In this document: piece by piece, positions 50,026 to 63,565 of the stretch
Layout: the number at the start of each line of letters is the position of its first letter
Position numbering within the stretch: position 1 is the first letter of the stretch
Source of the DNA: Sapria himalayana
Taxonomy: Eukaryota; Streptophyta; Magnoliopsida; Malpighiales; Rafflesiaceae
Direction of reading: 5' to 3'
DNA length: 64,000 bases
Assembly: GCA_029783825.1 (NCBI GenBank)
Contig: JAREIK010001733.1
Coordinates: forward strand, 48,076-112,075
Program-made: the position numbers and the translations under genes
The notes under the pieces: model-generated
Databases searched by the model: none
The model's input: only the letters and a program-made list of their open reading frames with translations
Told to the model about the DNA's origin: nothing

Positions 50026-51523
50026 ACACATATTATGGTTATAAATTTTTATGAATTCAATTTATTTTTTATGAATATAATATGAAATAATTATATAGGC
50101 ATTAAATTTCATATTATTTGATATAAAAGTATAATTTATAAAATTCTAAAAATTACTTAAAGTGAGAAGTATAATAAAAAAAGTTATATTTATTACTTTA
50201 ATAAAAATGAAATATTATAAGAATATAGGAAAGATCTTATTCGATTGCTTAATTCTTATAAATTTCAGTAGGGACGAAAAATAAAATTTAAATTCAAATC
50301 AACTAAATGTTAGTTTGGTAGTACTTTTCAAAAGTGTTTATAGAGATACAAATAATTATAAGTGTTTTTAGGACAAGGACAAAGAAATTTCATTAGTAAT
50401 ATTTTAAATAACTCTTTTAAAATCCAAAAAAAAAAAAAATACTTGAAGTGTTCTTTTTATAACCACGCTAACATATTTATTTTTTAAATCATCAAGATTT
50501 TTTTTGATGTAATTAAAACATCTATGTATTTATCTTTAAATATCAATTTATTTTTTTAAAATTTTATAAAAATTTTCAATTTTTTTATAATTCAAAAATT
50601 TTAAATCTTCTAGTAAATATTTTTAAAAAAATTCCTCTAATCATAAAAATATTTTTTTATTTTAAAAAATATAAATATTTACTAGTTTATTCATTAATTG
50701 AGATATTTTTATAATTTTTTTTATTTAATCAAACAATTATATGTTAGCTTTTTATTAGTAGTAATTTTTATATATGTTTATTTATTATTTAAAATATAAT
50801 AAAAAATGATTATAATTATATAATTAATTATTTAATGTTTTTTAAATATAAATATTTAAATATCATAATTAAATTTTTCGGAAAAATATTGTGGATAATT
50901 TTTTAAAATTTTATAATCATAAAAATAGTTTTTTTAGCCTATATTAATATATATTATTTATTTATAATATCCAATTTTTATAATTATATGAGAAGAATGT
51001 TGTTTTCAAGGATTGCTTATCCATCAACCATGACATCCTTTAATATACAAAATTGTATAAAATATTAAAAAAAATAAAAAAAAAATAAATCATTAAAGAT
51101 TTGCGATGAAAATTATCCCAAGCCTAAATAGCTAGAAAAAAATTCATAGCTAAATGCATATATTTTGTGAAAATTATAATTTAAGGAAAAATCATTAGTA
51201 ATTAAATATAAAATCATTAAGAAAAAATTCAGAATATTATTTAGCGAGTGATTTTATCTTTAATTAATTAGCAAGGGAAATCCATTTCTAAAATAATTGC
51301 TAAAATGCCCACCATTATCTACGTAAAAATTTATTATAGTAGTAGCTAGGGACAATTTTCAATCAAAAATTTTCAAATCTAATCCATCACAAATCCAATA
51401 ATAATTTATAATTCAATGTAAAATCAAACATCTCTAAATATTACCTAGCTAATGCCTCGCTAATTAACTTGGGATTATTTCCCTAACTAAATTCTGTAGC
51501 TAAACAAATATTTTTTTATAGTT
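50025..51523 (-). mobile_element. CACTA promoter-type end D, abutting the GATA array
   Basis: This matches the promoter-type end of element B (44,640-46,219) and the truncated end at 23.6-24.43 kb. Subterminal CTAGGGA/TTAGCGAG motifs fill 51,100-51,500. The expected TTTTCTTGTAGTG terminus is degraded to TTTTTTATAGTT (51,512-51,523), and GATA-type array starts right after it. The 50 bp subterminal amplification seen in element B is absent. The partner end is not identified; it may be nested with, or recombined into, element B. Confidence 0.7.
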
Positions 51524-53183
51524 AAATAGACATATAGATAGATAGATAAATAGATAGAAATATAGATAAATAGATAGAAAGAAAAATAAATAGACAGATA
51601 GACAGACAGATAGATATATAGATAGATAGATAGATAAACAAATACATAGATAGATAAATATATAGACAGATAGATAGACTGATAGATAGACTAATAGATA
51701 TATAGATAGATAAACAGATAGGTAGATATATAGATATAAAGATATATAGACAGTATAGATAGAAAGAAAGATAGATAGATAGACATATATGTGTATATAT
51801 TTATATATACATATATGGATAGATATATAGACAGATAGATAGATAGACATATAGATAGATAGAAATATAAATAGACAAATGGATAGATAGAGAGATATAT
51901 GAATAGATTTTTAAATGGATAGATAAATAAATTGATTGAAAGATAAACACAGATAGATAGATTGATAAATAGACAGACAGATAGATAAACCAATAGATAG
52001 ACAAACAGATAGACAGATACATAGACAAATACATAGACAGAAATATAGATAGAAAGATTTATAGATAGATAGCTAAAAAAATAAATAAATAATAAATAAA
52101 TAGATAGATATATAGACAAACAGATTATAGATAACATACATATAGATATACAGATAGATATATAGATAGATAAATAGATTGATTAATGGAGAGATAGATA
52201 GAAGATAGTTAGACAAATAGATAGACAAGTAGATATATATATATATATATATATTGATAGAGAAGCGTATATATAGACATATAGATAGACAGATAAATAG
52301 ACACATTGATAAATAGACACACAGATAGATAAACAAATAGACAAATAAAAAGATAGGAAAACAAACAAAAAAATAATAGATAAACAAACAATCGGGGAGG
52401 CATGCAGTCAATCGGGTAAGTAGATAAACAGATTAACACATAGATTGAGAGATATACAAATAAATAGATAGATAATTTGATAGACAAATACATAGATAGA
52501 TATATAGATAGTTATATACATAAATTCATACATATGTTGATATATCGATAGTTAGACAGATTGATACACAAATTAAAAGATAGAAAGATAGATAGATAGA
52601 CAAATATATATACAAATAGATAAACAAATAGATAGACAAATAGATAAACAAATAGATAGACAAATAGATAGATCAATAGAGACATAGATAAATAGATAGA
52701 TATTTAGTCAAATATATAAAAAGATAGATAGATAGATAGACAGATAGATAGATAGATAGACAAACAGATGGATGGATGGATAGGCAGATTAATAGACATA
52801 TTAATAGTCAGAATGATAGATTGATTGATATATAGATTGATAGATATATTCATCATATATATTGAAGAATAGAAAAACATATAGATATACAAACAGATAG
52901 AAAAATAAATAGATAGATAGAAAGATTGATAGAAAGATTGATTGATTGATAGAATGACAGATAGGCACTCAGGTAGGTAGAAAATTAGGCAGGCAGGCAA
53001 GAGACAAATATACAGACAAATTGATAGCCAAATTGACACATAAATAGAAATATAGATGGATAGAAAGACAAATAGATAAATAGTTTGACAGATAGATTAA
53101 TAGATAGATAAATAGACTATTATATATATATATATATTGATAGATAGATAGATAGCTAGATAGATAGATAGATAGACAGATAG
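51524..53183 (+). repeat. GATA microsatellite block 3
   Basis: Degenerate GATA/GACA array starting immediately at a decayed CACTA terminus and ending at the hAT element. Slightly GC-richer interruptions occur near 52,394-52,415 (GGGGAGGCATGCAGTCAATC) and 52,965-53,000 (CTCAGGTAGGTAG, GGCAGGCAGGC). Long - strand Ser-Ile-Tyr-Leu frames are artefacts. Confidence 0.96.
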
Positions 53184-53483
53184 CAAATCATTCAATTTCT
53201 CTCTCAAAAATCTTGCTTCTCTCTCTAGGGACTCGAGATTTCGGCATTTGACTTGGATTTTCGGAAATCTCAACTTGAAATTTGAACTTAGAGCTTGACT
53301 GTGGTGCACCGTGCACGTGACCGACCTCACTGCTTTTACTGGGTAATTTATTTTAAGTTTTTTTTAACTTTCGTTCTCTCTCTCTCTCTCTCTCTAGTTT
53401 CTCTCTCTAGACCAAAAATAGAAAAATAAAAATCAGTCTTCTAGTCTCTAACAAACTATTCTGAATAACAAAAATCCTAAAAA

Positions 53484-55597
53484 ATGACAAATACAAGTGA
53501 AACATATTTAAATTTAGAAAATGAAAATATTACACAGAGATCTGAAGCTGCTGAAACTTTGGTTTCTCCAGTCGTCTCAACCCAAACTTCTAAAAAATAA
53601 AAAACTAGGAGGACTTCTATAGTTTGGACTCATTTTAATATAATAAAACAAAAAAAAATGTTAGGGGTGAGGAACAAGAAATGGCACAGTGCAAATATTG
53701 TATGAGACTTTTAACATGTAATAGTTCGTTTGGGATTGGGCACCGTAAGAGGCATACAGAATTATGCACCAAAAAACATGGTCCATTAGATCCTAGGAAA
53801 ACCCAACTTGGCACTCATTTTTTGAGACTGGATCGAGTTCAGTCTCAAAGTTTACTCCCTTCATATACTCCAACGAGTTGGGTAGGGACGGCATGGCCAT
53901 ACTTTTCACATTTATGGGTCTTCCGATCAGATTTTCGGAAGATCCAAAGGTAGTGCGCTTCATGCAGACATATTTTCAGCCTGCTTATCGTAGGATTCTT
54001 AGGTCTACATCTAGGAATGACATACTAATGATATATAAGTTAGAAAATCAAAAAATAATTAATGAACTTATGACATATAGTGGAGTGGTGTCCGTGACAT
54101 CCAATATCTGGACAAGTCACGATGAATCATCTTATGCATGTCTCACCAGCCACTATGTAGATTCTAACTGGACTATGAATAAAAAGATTTTAGGATTCTC
54201 TGAGATTCTTCATCCTCATGATGGCCCAACCATTTTGAGTGTATGATGAAGATCTTTAGGGAATATAAAATTCAAAATAAAATTTTAAGTGTCACATTCG
54301 ATAACGCATCTAATAATGGAGTAGTGATCAACATATTTGTTAGGAATATTAGAGATGCACCATTAGGAAAGATCTTTCATATAAGATGCATGTGTCATGT
54401 GATTACCCTGATTGTTCAATCAGGTATGAAGGTGTGTTCCCCCACGTTGGATAATATATGTAATGCACTAAAATATATTCGCACTCCTCGTAGGCAACAA
54501 AAGTTTGGTAGTCTCTGTTTGTCTGTGAATCTTAAGAAAAAGAAATTCCAATCAGATGTGAGACATCGTTGGAATTACACGTACCTAATGTTAGAATCAT
54601 GTGTTGGATACGAACACGTGATATCCGACTACGTCAATAGTAAAAGTGATGAACTTATTATTTACGACACTGACTAGGCTTTAGGAATTTCATTTATGAA
54701 AAATTTGAAGATTTTTTATGATACGACGAACATGTGTTCGTCGGTTTATATGCCCACGACTTGCATTGCTCTCCGGTGCATATACAACATTAGTAGCATG
54801 TTTAGGAAGTATCGAGCTAACCCGACACTTAGCCATATGGTTGCAGAGATGGAAACCAAGTACTTGAAGTACTGGTCCACCGTTCCATCTCTTTATTGCC
54901 TCGCTGCATGCATGGACCCTAGGGTTAAGGTGGAAGGGGTAGAAAACACCCTGACCTACATTTCCTATTGCATTAAATTGGAAGAGCCACCTGAAGGGTT
55001 CATTCACGAGAAGTTGACTGACATGTCACATACTACGATACTGAATATGGTGTTGGTGGTAGTGAGACTGTGATTACGGACATTGTTACCTTGTTCGGAG
55101 ATGATGATTTTTCTATTCAGCTAGCGAGGTGGAAACGTAGGGGTGGATCATCACATAGGAGAGAGCTTTCTCGGTACTTAGATACCGATTACTGCTCAAT
55201 CATATCATATTTTGTTACTAAGAATCTTGATATATTATAGTGGTGGAAATCATATGAGTCCATCTTTCTCATGCTATCGAGGATGGCACGGGATCTACTG
55301 ACTCCTCCAGTGTCGAGCATAGCATCGGAGTCTGCTTTTTCTGTTGCAATGAACGTGATTTCTGATAGGAGATCGAAATTACGTCCAAATATTGTTGAGG
55401 CCTTGGCTTGTTTGAAGGATTGGGAGGATTCGAGGTTTAACATCCATGATCATGTTGGAGCTGGGATTGTGACAGAGACTGCAGCCGCATTCACAGTGAT
55501 AGCGAAGGAGTTAATTGCTGATGATAATGATCCATATGATACTAATCTTGATGTTGCGGCTGATGATGCTCATGATATGTCGATTGATGATTTATGA
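53484..55597 (+). pseudogene. hAT transposase (BED finger, RNase H fold, dimerisation domain), broken
   Basis: From ATG 53,484 the frame is stopped at 53,598-53,600. It reads VWTHF, then changes frame into a BED zinc finger (CKYC...GHRKRH..LC, 53,690-53,770). A further change leads to 53,878-54,246, which has VTSNIWTS where the first catalytic Asp of the family is normally found (TSDxWT); here it is Asn. The frame from 54,243 carries SVTFDNASNN (second Asp) and RCMCHVITLIV, has a TAG at 54,675-54,677 and continues to 55,073. The last frame holds SRYLDTDY, a TAG at 55,238-55,240, WWKSYESIF and the C-terminal dimerisation motif MARDLLTPPVSSIASESAFS (third catalytic Glu), ending at 55,597. Four frame changes, three stops and the lost Asp show it is inactive. 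The family resembles plant Ac/RICESLEEPER-type proteins. Confidence 0.93.
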
Positions 55598-55599
55598 TG

Positions 55600-56016
55600 A
55601 TCTACTATTTTTTGATTTTGATGTTTTGTTTTTTATTGATTGTACGCTTTATTTATACGTTATGTTGAAACTGTAATTTGTTTGGTTCGGACCTTCGGTA
55701 TCAAATGACTGATTGGTCATTTTTCATTAGAGTTGCTTATGTTTTTTTTAATTTTTATTTTTTTTTAACAAAATGTATTGATTTATTTATTTTTTTGTTT
55801 TAATTTTCCATTTAAAAATTTATAACTATATTATATAATTCTAATAAATTTTAAACTAATTTTATATTACATTATAAAAAAAAATTTAAACTTTGTTATA
55901 ATAAAATTTAACATTTTCAATATAATAAATATATAATATTATACATTATCTAAAATTTTATATATAATTTAATAATTTATATAAATAAATAAAAATTAAA
56001 AAAAAATTTAACTGAC
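55600..56016. other. AT-rich 3' region of the hAT element
   Basis: No open frame. It runs from the transposase stop to the GC-rich subterminal block and would hold the 3' untranslated region. Confidence 0.6.
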
Positions 56017-56227
56017 CCGTACGGCCAGGCCTGGCCCGAGCGGGCCGGCACGGCACGGGACGGCCTGTCGTGCCTACGGGCCGTGCCGGGCCCGACTTTT
56101 TTAAACCATGCTAGGCCAGGCACTCCACGGTACAATAACCGTGTCGTGACTGGCCTGGCACGAAGGCACGCTCCTGCCCAAAAAAAACGGGCCGGGCTGC
56201 CCCGGCCCGTCCAGTTTGACACTTCTA
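56017..56227. repeat. GC-rich hAT right subterminal region
   Basis: GGCCNGGCCCG, GGGCCGGC and CCGTGCCGGGCCCG motifs recur in both orientations in ~200 bases. This is the only strongly GC-rich sequence in the window. Such motifs flank the TIR in hAT families and are candidate transposase-binding sites. Confidence 0.85.
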
Positions 56228-57022
56228 ATAGATAGATTATTAGATAGATAAATATACAATAGATCGCCATATAGAGAGAGATAGATAAATAGATACATAG
56301 ACATATAGATAAATAGATAGATGAGAGAAATATAGACAAATAGATACATAGATAGATATATAGATACATAGACAAATAGTTAGATAGATAGATAGATAGA
56401 TAAAAAGATTGATAGAAAGTTTGTTTGATAGGTAGATTGTAGACAGATTGATAGATTTATTGATAGACAAATTGATAGACTGATAGATAGACCAATTGAT
56501 GGAGTGATAGATAGATAGATTGATAGAAAGATAGATAGAAAGATAGATTGATAGAGAGATAGATAGATAGATTGATTGATAGATAGATAGATTGATTGAT
56601 ATATAGATACATAGATAAAGATATAGATAGATAAATCGATTGATAAATTATTAAAAAAAATAGATATATAGATAGACAGATAGACCGATACTTAAATGGA
56701 TATATAGATAGACAAATAGATAAACATATAGATACACATAAAAATATATAGATAGATAAATAGATAGATAGATAAAGAGATAGATAGAAAGAAAGATAGA
56801 TAGTTAGATAGAAAGATAGATAGATATATATATGATTAGATAGATAGAGATATATAGATAGATAGACATATATATTGATAGATAGATAGATAGATAGCCA
56901 GATATAGGCACTGTCATATATACAATAAACAAACAAATAGATAGATAGACATTATGACTGACACACAGATAGAAAGATAGAGTGACAGGCAGGCATATAG
57001 TCATGAAGACCGTTAGACAAAT

Positions 57023-57061
<39 letters not shown>

Positions 57062-57825
57062 GACAAAAAAACAGAGTCAGATAGATAGATATATATATAG
57101 ATAGATGGATTAATAGATGGATAGATAGATAGATAGAAAAATAAATAGACAAATAGATAGGCAGATAGATAAATAAATAGAGAGATATTAAGATAGATAT
57201 AAAGTAAGTAAGTAAGATAGATAGATAGATATATATATATATATATATACTGATAGATAGACAGATAGATCCATAGATAGATAGATAGTCAGATAGATTT
57301 ACATGTAGATAGATAAATAGATAAAAAGATAGACAAACAAACAAATTCACAAATAGATAGATAGAAAGATAGACAAACAAATAGACAGACATATAGACAG
57401 ATAGATAGACAGAAAAATAGATAGATAAATTAGATTGAATGATTGATAGACAAATAGATAGACAAATAGATAGTCACAGATAAACAAATAGATAGGTAGA
57501 TAAATAAATAGATAGGTAAAGAGATAGATAGAGAGACATACAGATAGATAGATATTATCATAGACAAAAGGATAAATAGTTAGATAGATAGATAAATAAA
57601 TAGATAGGTAAAAAGATAGACAGACAGATAGATAAATAAATAGATAGATAGATATTAAGATAGACAAAAAGATAGATAGATAGATAGATAGACAGACAGA
57701 CAAACAGACAGACAAATAGAAAGAAAGAAAGAAAAATAAATATACATATAGATAAATAGATAGATTTATTGAAACAAAGACAGATTGATTGATTGAAATT
57801 CAAATAGATAAATAGATAGATAGAC

Positions 57826-57859
<34 letters not shown>

Positions 57860-60800
57860 GTTGCATGATCTAATGATAATAGATTAATATATGGATTTAT
57901 AGACAAAATTATTGATAGATTGATAAACAAATAGATAAACAGATAAATAGATATACAAATAGATAGATAGAAAAATAGATAAATTGAGTTAAAGACAAAT
58001 AGACAAATAAATTGATAGACATTAAAGTAGGTAGATAGTAAAGCAGGTAGGCATACAAACAAATTGATAGAAAAAAATACACACAAGAAGAATGATAGAT
58101 AGATATATAGATAGACAGATAGATAAATAATTTGAAAGATAGATTAATCTACAGATAGATAGATAAAAAGATATAAAGATAGATAGATTGACAGATAGAT
58201 TGATAGATAGATTGATATATAGATTAATAAATAGATTGATATATAAATTAATTTTAAAATAGATAGATCGAGTGATAGACATATTGATAGATAGATTGAG
58301 TGACAGATTGATAGATAGGTTTAAAGACATATAGATAGATAGATTGATAGAAAAAAAGATAGACAAAAAGATATATAGTTTGATAGATAGATAGATAGAC
58401 ATATATATAGATAGACATATAGATATATAGATAGATAGATAGATAGACATATAGATATATAGATAGATATTAAGATTATTAGAAGGACAAAAATATAGAT
58501 AGATAGAAAAAACAAAAAAATAGATAGACAGATAGATAGATAGAGAAATAGACAGATAGATAGATAGTCAGGCAGGCAGACAGTTAGTCAGGCTAGTATA
58601 CAAAATAGACAGATTGATATATAGATAGAAAGACAAACAAATAGACAAACAAATTGTTAGACAAATAGATACACAGATATATAGATAGCTTGATAGATAG
58701 AATATAAGACACATTGATAGACCAATGGATAGATAGATTGAAAGACAAATTGATAGATAGATTGATGAATAAATAGATAGATACATAAATAGATAGATAT
58801 ATAGATAAATAGATACATTGAAAGAAAGAAAGATAGATAGTTAGTTAGATAAATAGATTGATAGATAGTCAGATAGATACATAGATAGTAATATAGATAA
58901 ACAAGAAGATATAGATCTACATAGACAAGTATATAGATAGCTATATAAACTGATAGATAAGTTGATAAATAGATAGATTAATAGATAAAATTATTGATAG
59001 ATTGATAAACTGATTGATAGAAAGATTGATTGAAAGATTGATAGACATATCGATAAATAGATAGATAGACAAACATAAAGATATACAAATAGATAGAAAA
59101 ATAGATAGATAGATAGATAGACACATTGATAGGTAGGTAGACAGATAGAGATAAAGATAGTCAGGTTGGCATATAGATAGGTAGGTAAGCAGATAGACCA
59201 ATAGACATACTAACTGATAGACAAAAAGACACAAATCGGAAGATAAATAGATATTTAGACAGATAGATAGATAGATAGAAAAATAGATTGATAGATAGAT
59301 AGTCAGAAAGATAAATAGATTGAAAGATAGACTAATAGATTTATAGGTAGATAGAATGAAAGACCGATAAATAGATAGTTATATAGACAGATAGATAGAC
59401 AAATAAAAAGATAGATAGATAGATTGATTGATAAATAGAATGATTGATAGATTGATAGACAAATTGATAAATAGTTTTATTTTAAAATTGATAGATAGAT
59501 TGATAGACAAATAAACAAAAAACAAACAAACAAATAGAGAGATAAATAAAAATTTAGATACACATACAGATTGAGAGACAGACTAATAGTGAGATAGAGA
59601 GTCAGGTAGGTAGTCAGTCTACAGAGAGGTACATAGACAAATAGACAGATAAATTGATAGACAAATAGACACATAGATAGAAAGATAGATAGATATATAG
59701 ATAGATAGATATATAGATAGATAGATAGATGCATAGAAAAATATTATTATAGAAAGAGATAAATAGATAGATTGATTGAGAGATGGTCAATTAGATATAC
59801 AAGAAAATAGATAGATAGAGAGAGAGACAAATGAAAAAATAAATAGACAAACAAATAAATAGATAGATAGAAAAATAAATAGATAGATGGATAGTCAAGT
59901 AGGTAGAAAGACAAATTGAAAGACAGATACATAGATAGACAGACACACAAACAAATAGATAGATAGATAGATAAACAAATAGATAGACAGATAGATATAT
60001 AGTTTGATAGATAGGTTAATAGATAACTTGATAGACAAATAGATAGAAGATTGATAGACATATTGATAGAAAATAGATAGATAAATAGATAGATAGTCAG
60101 ATATAAAAATAGATACACAGATAGATAAATAGTTAGATAGATAAATTGATAGACAAATTGATAAATAGATAGATAGACAAATAGATATGCAGATAGATAA
60201 ATAGATAGATAAATAGATAGATAAATAGATAGATAGAAAAATATATAGACAGAAAGATTGACAGATAGAGAGATATAAAGATATTTAGAATAATAGATAG
60301 ATAGATAGATAGACAGATAGATATATAGTTTGATAGATAGGTTAATAGATAGATTGATAGACCAATAGATAAAAGATTGATAGACATATTGATTGAAAAT
60401 AGATAGATAGATAGTCAGGTAGAAAAATAGATACACATATAGATAGATAGATAGATAGTTAGATAGATAAATTGATAGACAAATAGATAGACAGATAGAT
60501 AGATAGACAAATATATAGACAAATAGATATGCAAATAGATAGATAGATAGATAGAGATATAGATAGAAAAATAGATAGACAGAGAGATTGACAGATAGAG
60601 AGACATAAATATATTTAGAAAAATAGATAGATAGAAAGATAGATAAATATATAGATAGATATATAGAATGATAGATAGATACATAGATTGATAGACAAAT
60701 AGATAGATAAAGAGATATATAAATAGAAAGATATATAGATAAATAAATAGAAATATAGATAGATAGATAGATAGATAGACTAATAGATAGAAAAATATGT

Positions 60801-61706
60801 AGATAGATAGATAAACAGATCGATAGTCATAAAGATAGATAGATATATATACAAATAGAATGATTGGTTGATAGATACATTCATAGACAGATTAATAGTC
60901 AGATAGATAGATACAAAGAAATATAATTAGATAAATAGATAGAAAGATAGACACATAATTTGACAAATAGATAAAAAAATTGATAGATAGATTGATAGGT
61001 AGATAGATCGATAGATAGATAAATTGATCGACAATGATAAATAATAGATAGATAGATAGATAGATAGAGATATAAAAATATTGATAGATATATAGATAGA
61101 TAGTTATATAGATAGATAGATAGACTGATATATTGTTTGATTAATAGATAGATAGATAAGTAGATAGATAGATAGATAGATAGATAGATACATAGTTAGA
61201 TATATAAATAGAATATTAAATAGAATATTGAATAGATACATAGATATAGATTGATTGATATATAGAAAGAAAGAAAGATAGGTAGGTTGGTAGACATATA
61301 GATAAACATATAGATAGATAGATTGATTGATTGATAGATAGATAGATCAATAGATAGATTAATAGACATATTGATAGAAAGATTTATTGATTGACAGATA
61401 TATAGGCATATAGATAGACAGATAGATAGATAAAAAGATAGATAACAAAAAGATAGATAGATAGATTGATTGATAGTTAGATAGACAAATAGATAGACAT
61501 ATATATTGATAGAATGATTGGTTGAAAGATATTCAGATAAAGAGATTGACATATATATTGATAAATAAATAGATAGATAAACAGATAGATAGATAGTTAG
61601 ACAGATAGTCAAATAAATAGACATATAGATTTACAAATAGATAGATAGATAAATAAATAGAAATATAGATAGACAGATGGATAGAGAAATAGATAGATAG
61701 ATAGAT

Positions 61707-61749
<43 letters not shown>

Positions 61750-63530
61750 GAAAGATAGATAGATAGATAAATAGAAAGATAATGATATTGATAGATAGAT
61801 AGATAGACAAATAGATAGAAAGATAGTTAAATAGATTGACAAAAAATAGACATATAGATAGACAAATAGATAGATAGATAAATAAATAGATATATAGATA
61901 GATTGACTGATAGATATATAGATTGATATACAGACAGACAGATAGATAGATAGATATATAAATAGATAGATAGATATATAGAGATATAGATATATAAATA
62001 TATTGACAAATGGATATACAAATATATAGACATATAAACAGAGAGATTGATTTGTAAATAGACAGATAGACAGATTGATAGTTAAATTGGCATACATATA
62101 GATAGATATATAGATAGATAGATTGATTGATAGATAAATAGATATGATGATAAATAGATATATAGAAACATAGATAGAATAATAGTTAGATAGATAAACA
62201 AATAGATAGACAAATAGATAGATAGATAAACATACATATATATAAGTAGATAGATAAACAAATAAATAAACATATTGATAGATATATTGATAGATAGATA
62301 GATAGATAGACATAAAGATAGACTTATACGTAGTTAATAGAAAGACAAATCAATAGACATATAAATAGATTGTTAAATAGCCAATTAGATAGACAGATAG
62401 CATGGAAAATAAATTGAAAGAAAGAAAGAAAGATAGATAGATAAATAGACATATAGCTAGATAGATTGATATATAGAATGATAGATAGATTGATAGATAT
62501 ATAGATAGTTAGATTGATTGATAAATAGATTGATAGAATGATAAATAGATAGATTGATAAATAAATTAATAGAAAGATAGATAGATAGATAAATAGATAG
62601 ATAGATAAATAAATAGAATAATAGATGAATAGATAGATAGATAGATAGTTAGATACATAAACAAATTGATAGGCAGATAGATATATAGATAAATATTAAA
62701 ATAGATAAACAAATAGATAGATAGATAGATAGATAGATAGACAGATAGACAAATAGATATTTAAATAGATAGGCAGATAGAAGGATAGAAAGATAGAAAG
62801 ATATACATATAAATTAATAAATAGATACATTGATAGATTTATAGACAGATTGTAAGATAGATTGATTGATAGACATATAGTTAGAATGATTGATTGATAA
62901 ATAGATTCTTTGAAAGATAGATTGATAGACATATATAAACAAAGATAGATAAATAGATAGATAGACAGATAGAAAGATAAATAGATAGAAATATAGATAG
63001 ATAGATAGATTGATATACAAGTTGATAGTTAGAGAGATCTATAGATAGAAAGATAGATAGATAAATTTATAGATAGATAGATTGATTGATTGATTGATTG
63101 ATAAACTGATACATAGACAAATAAGTAGATAGATAGATAAACATATCACTAGATATATAGATAGAATGATTCATAGATGACAGATTCATAAATAGATTAA
63201 TAGTCAGATTAATAGACAAATAGATACAAAGATATATAAATAGATAAAAAGATAAAAAGATAAAAAGATAAAAAGATAGACACATAATTAGACAAATAGA
63301 ATGACAGATTGATAGATAGATTGATAGACAGACAGATAGATAGATAGATAGACTGATAGATTGATAAATAGATAAATAATAATATATACATAAATAGATA
63401 GATAAATAGATAAAGATATAAAAAGATAGATAGATAGACAGATAGTTAGTTAGTTAGATTGAGTAAAGACAAATAGATAAACATATTTATAGGTAGATAG
63501 ATCGATTAAATGATTGATTAATTGATACGT

Positions 63531-63565
<35 letters not shown>

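Larger units (their letters stand above)
53184..56227 (+). mobile_element. hAT transposon, left end missing, non-autonomous
   Basis: The right end is the reverse complement of TAGAAGTGTCAAACTGG and ends at 56,227. Inside it lies a GC-rich subterminal region (56,017-56,220) of GGCCCG/CGGGCC repeats, typical of plant hAT elements of this type. A hAT transposase trace precedes it in the correct orientation. At the left, GATA array passes directly into leader-like sequence (CT-rich, from about 53,184) with no TIR of the kind seen at the right. An 8 bp target duplication cannot be judged inside GATA repeats. Confidence 0.88.

Noticed and set aside
54690..55443. - strand frames of 84-105 residues over the hAT coding trace
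   Set aside because: They are antisense to the hAT transposase frames, which carry recognisable family motifs.
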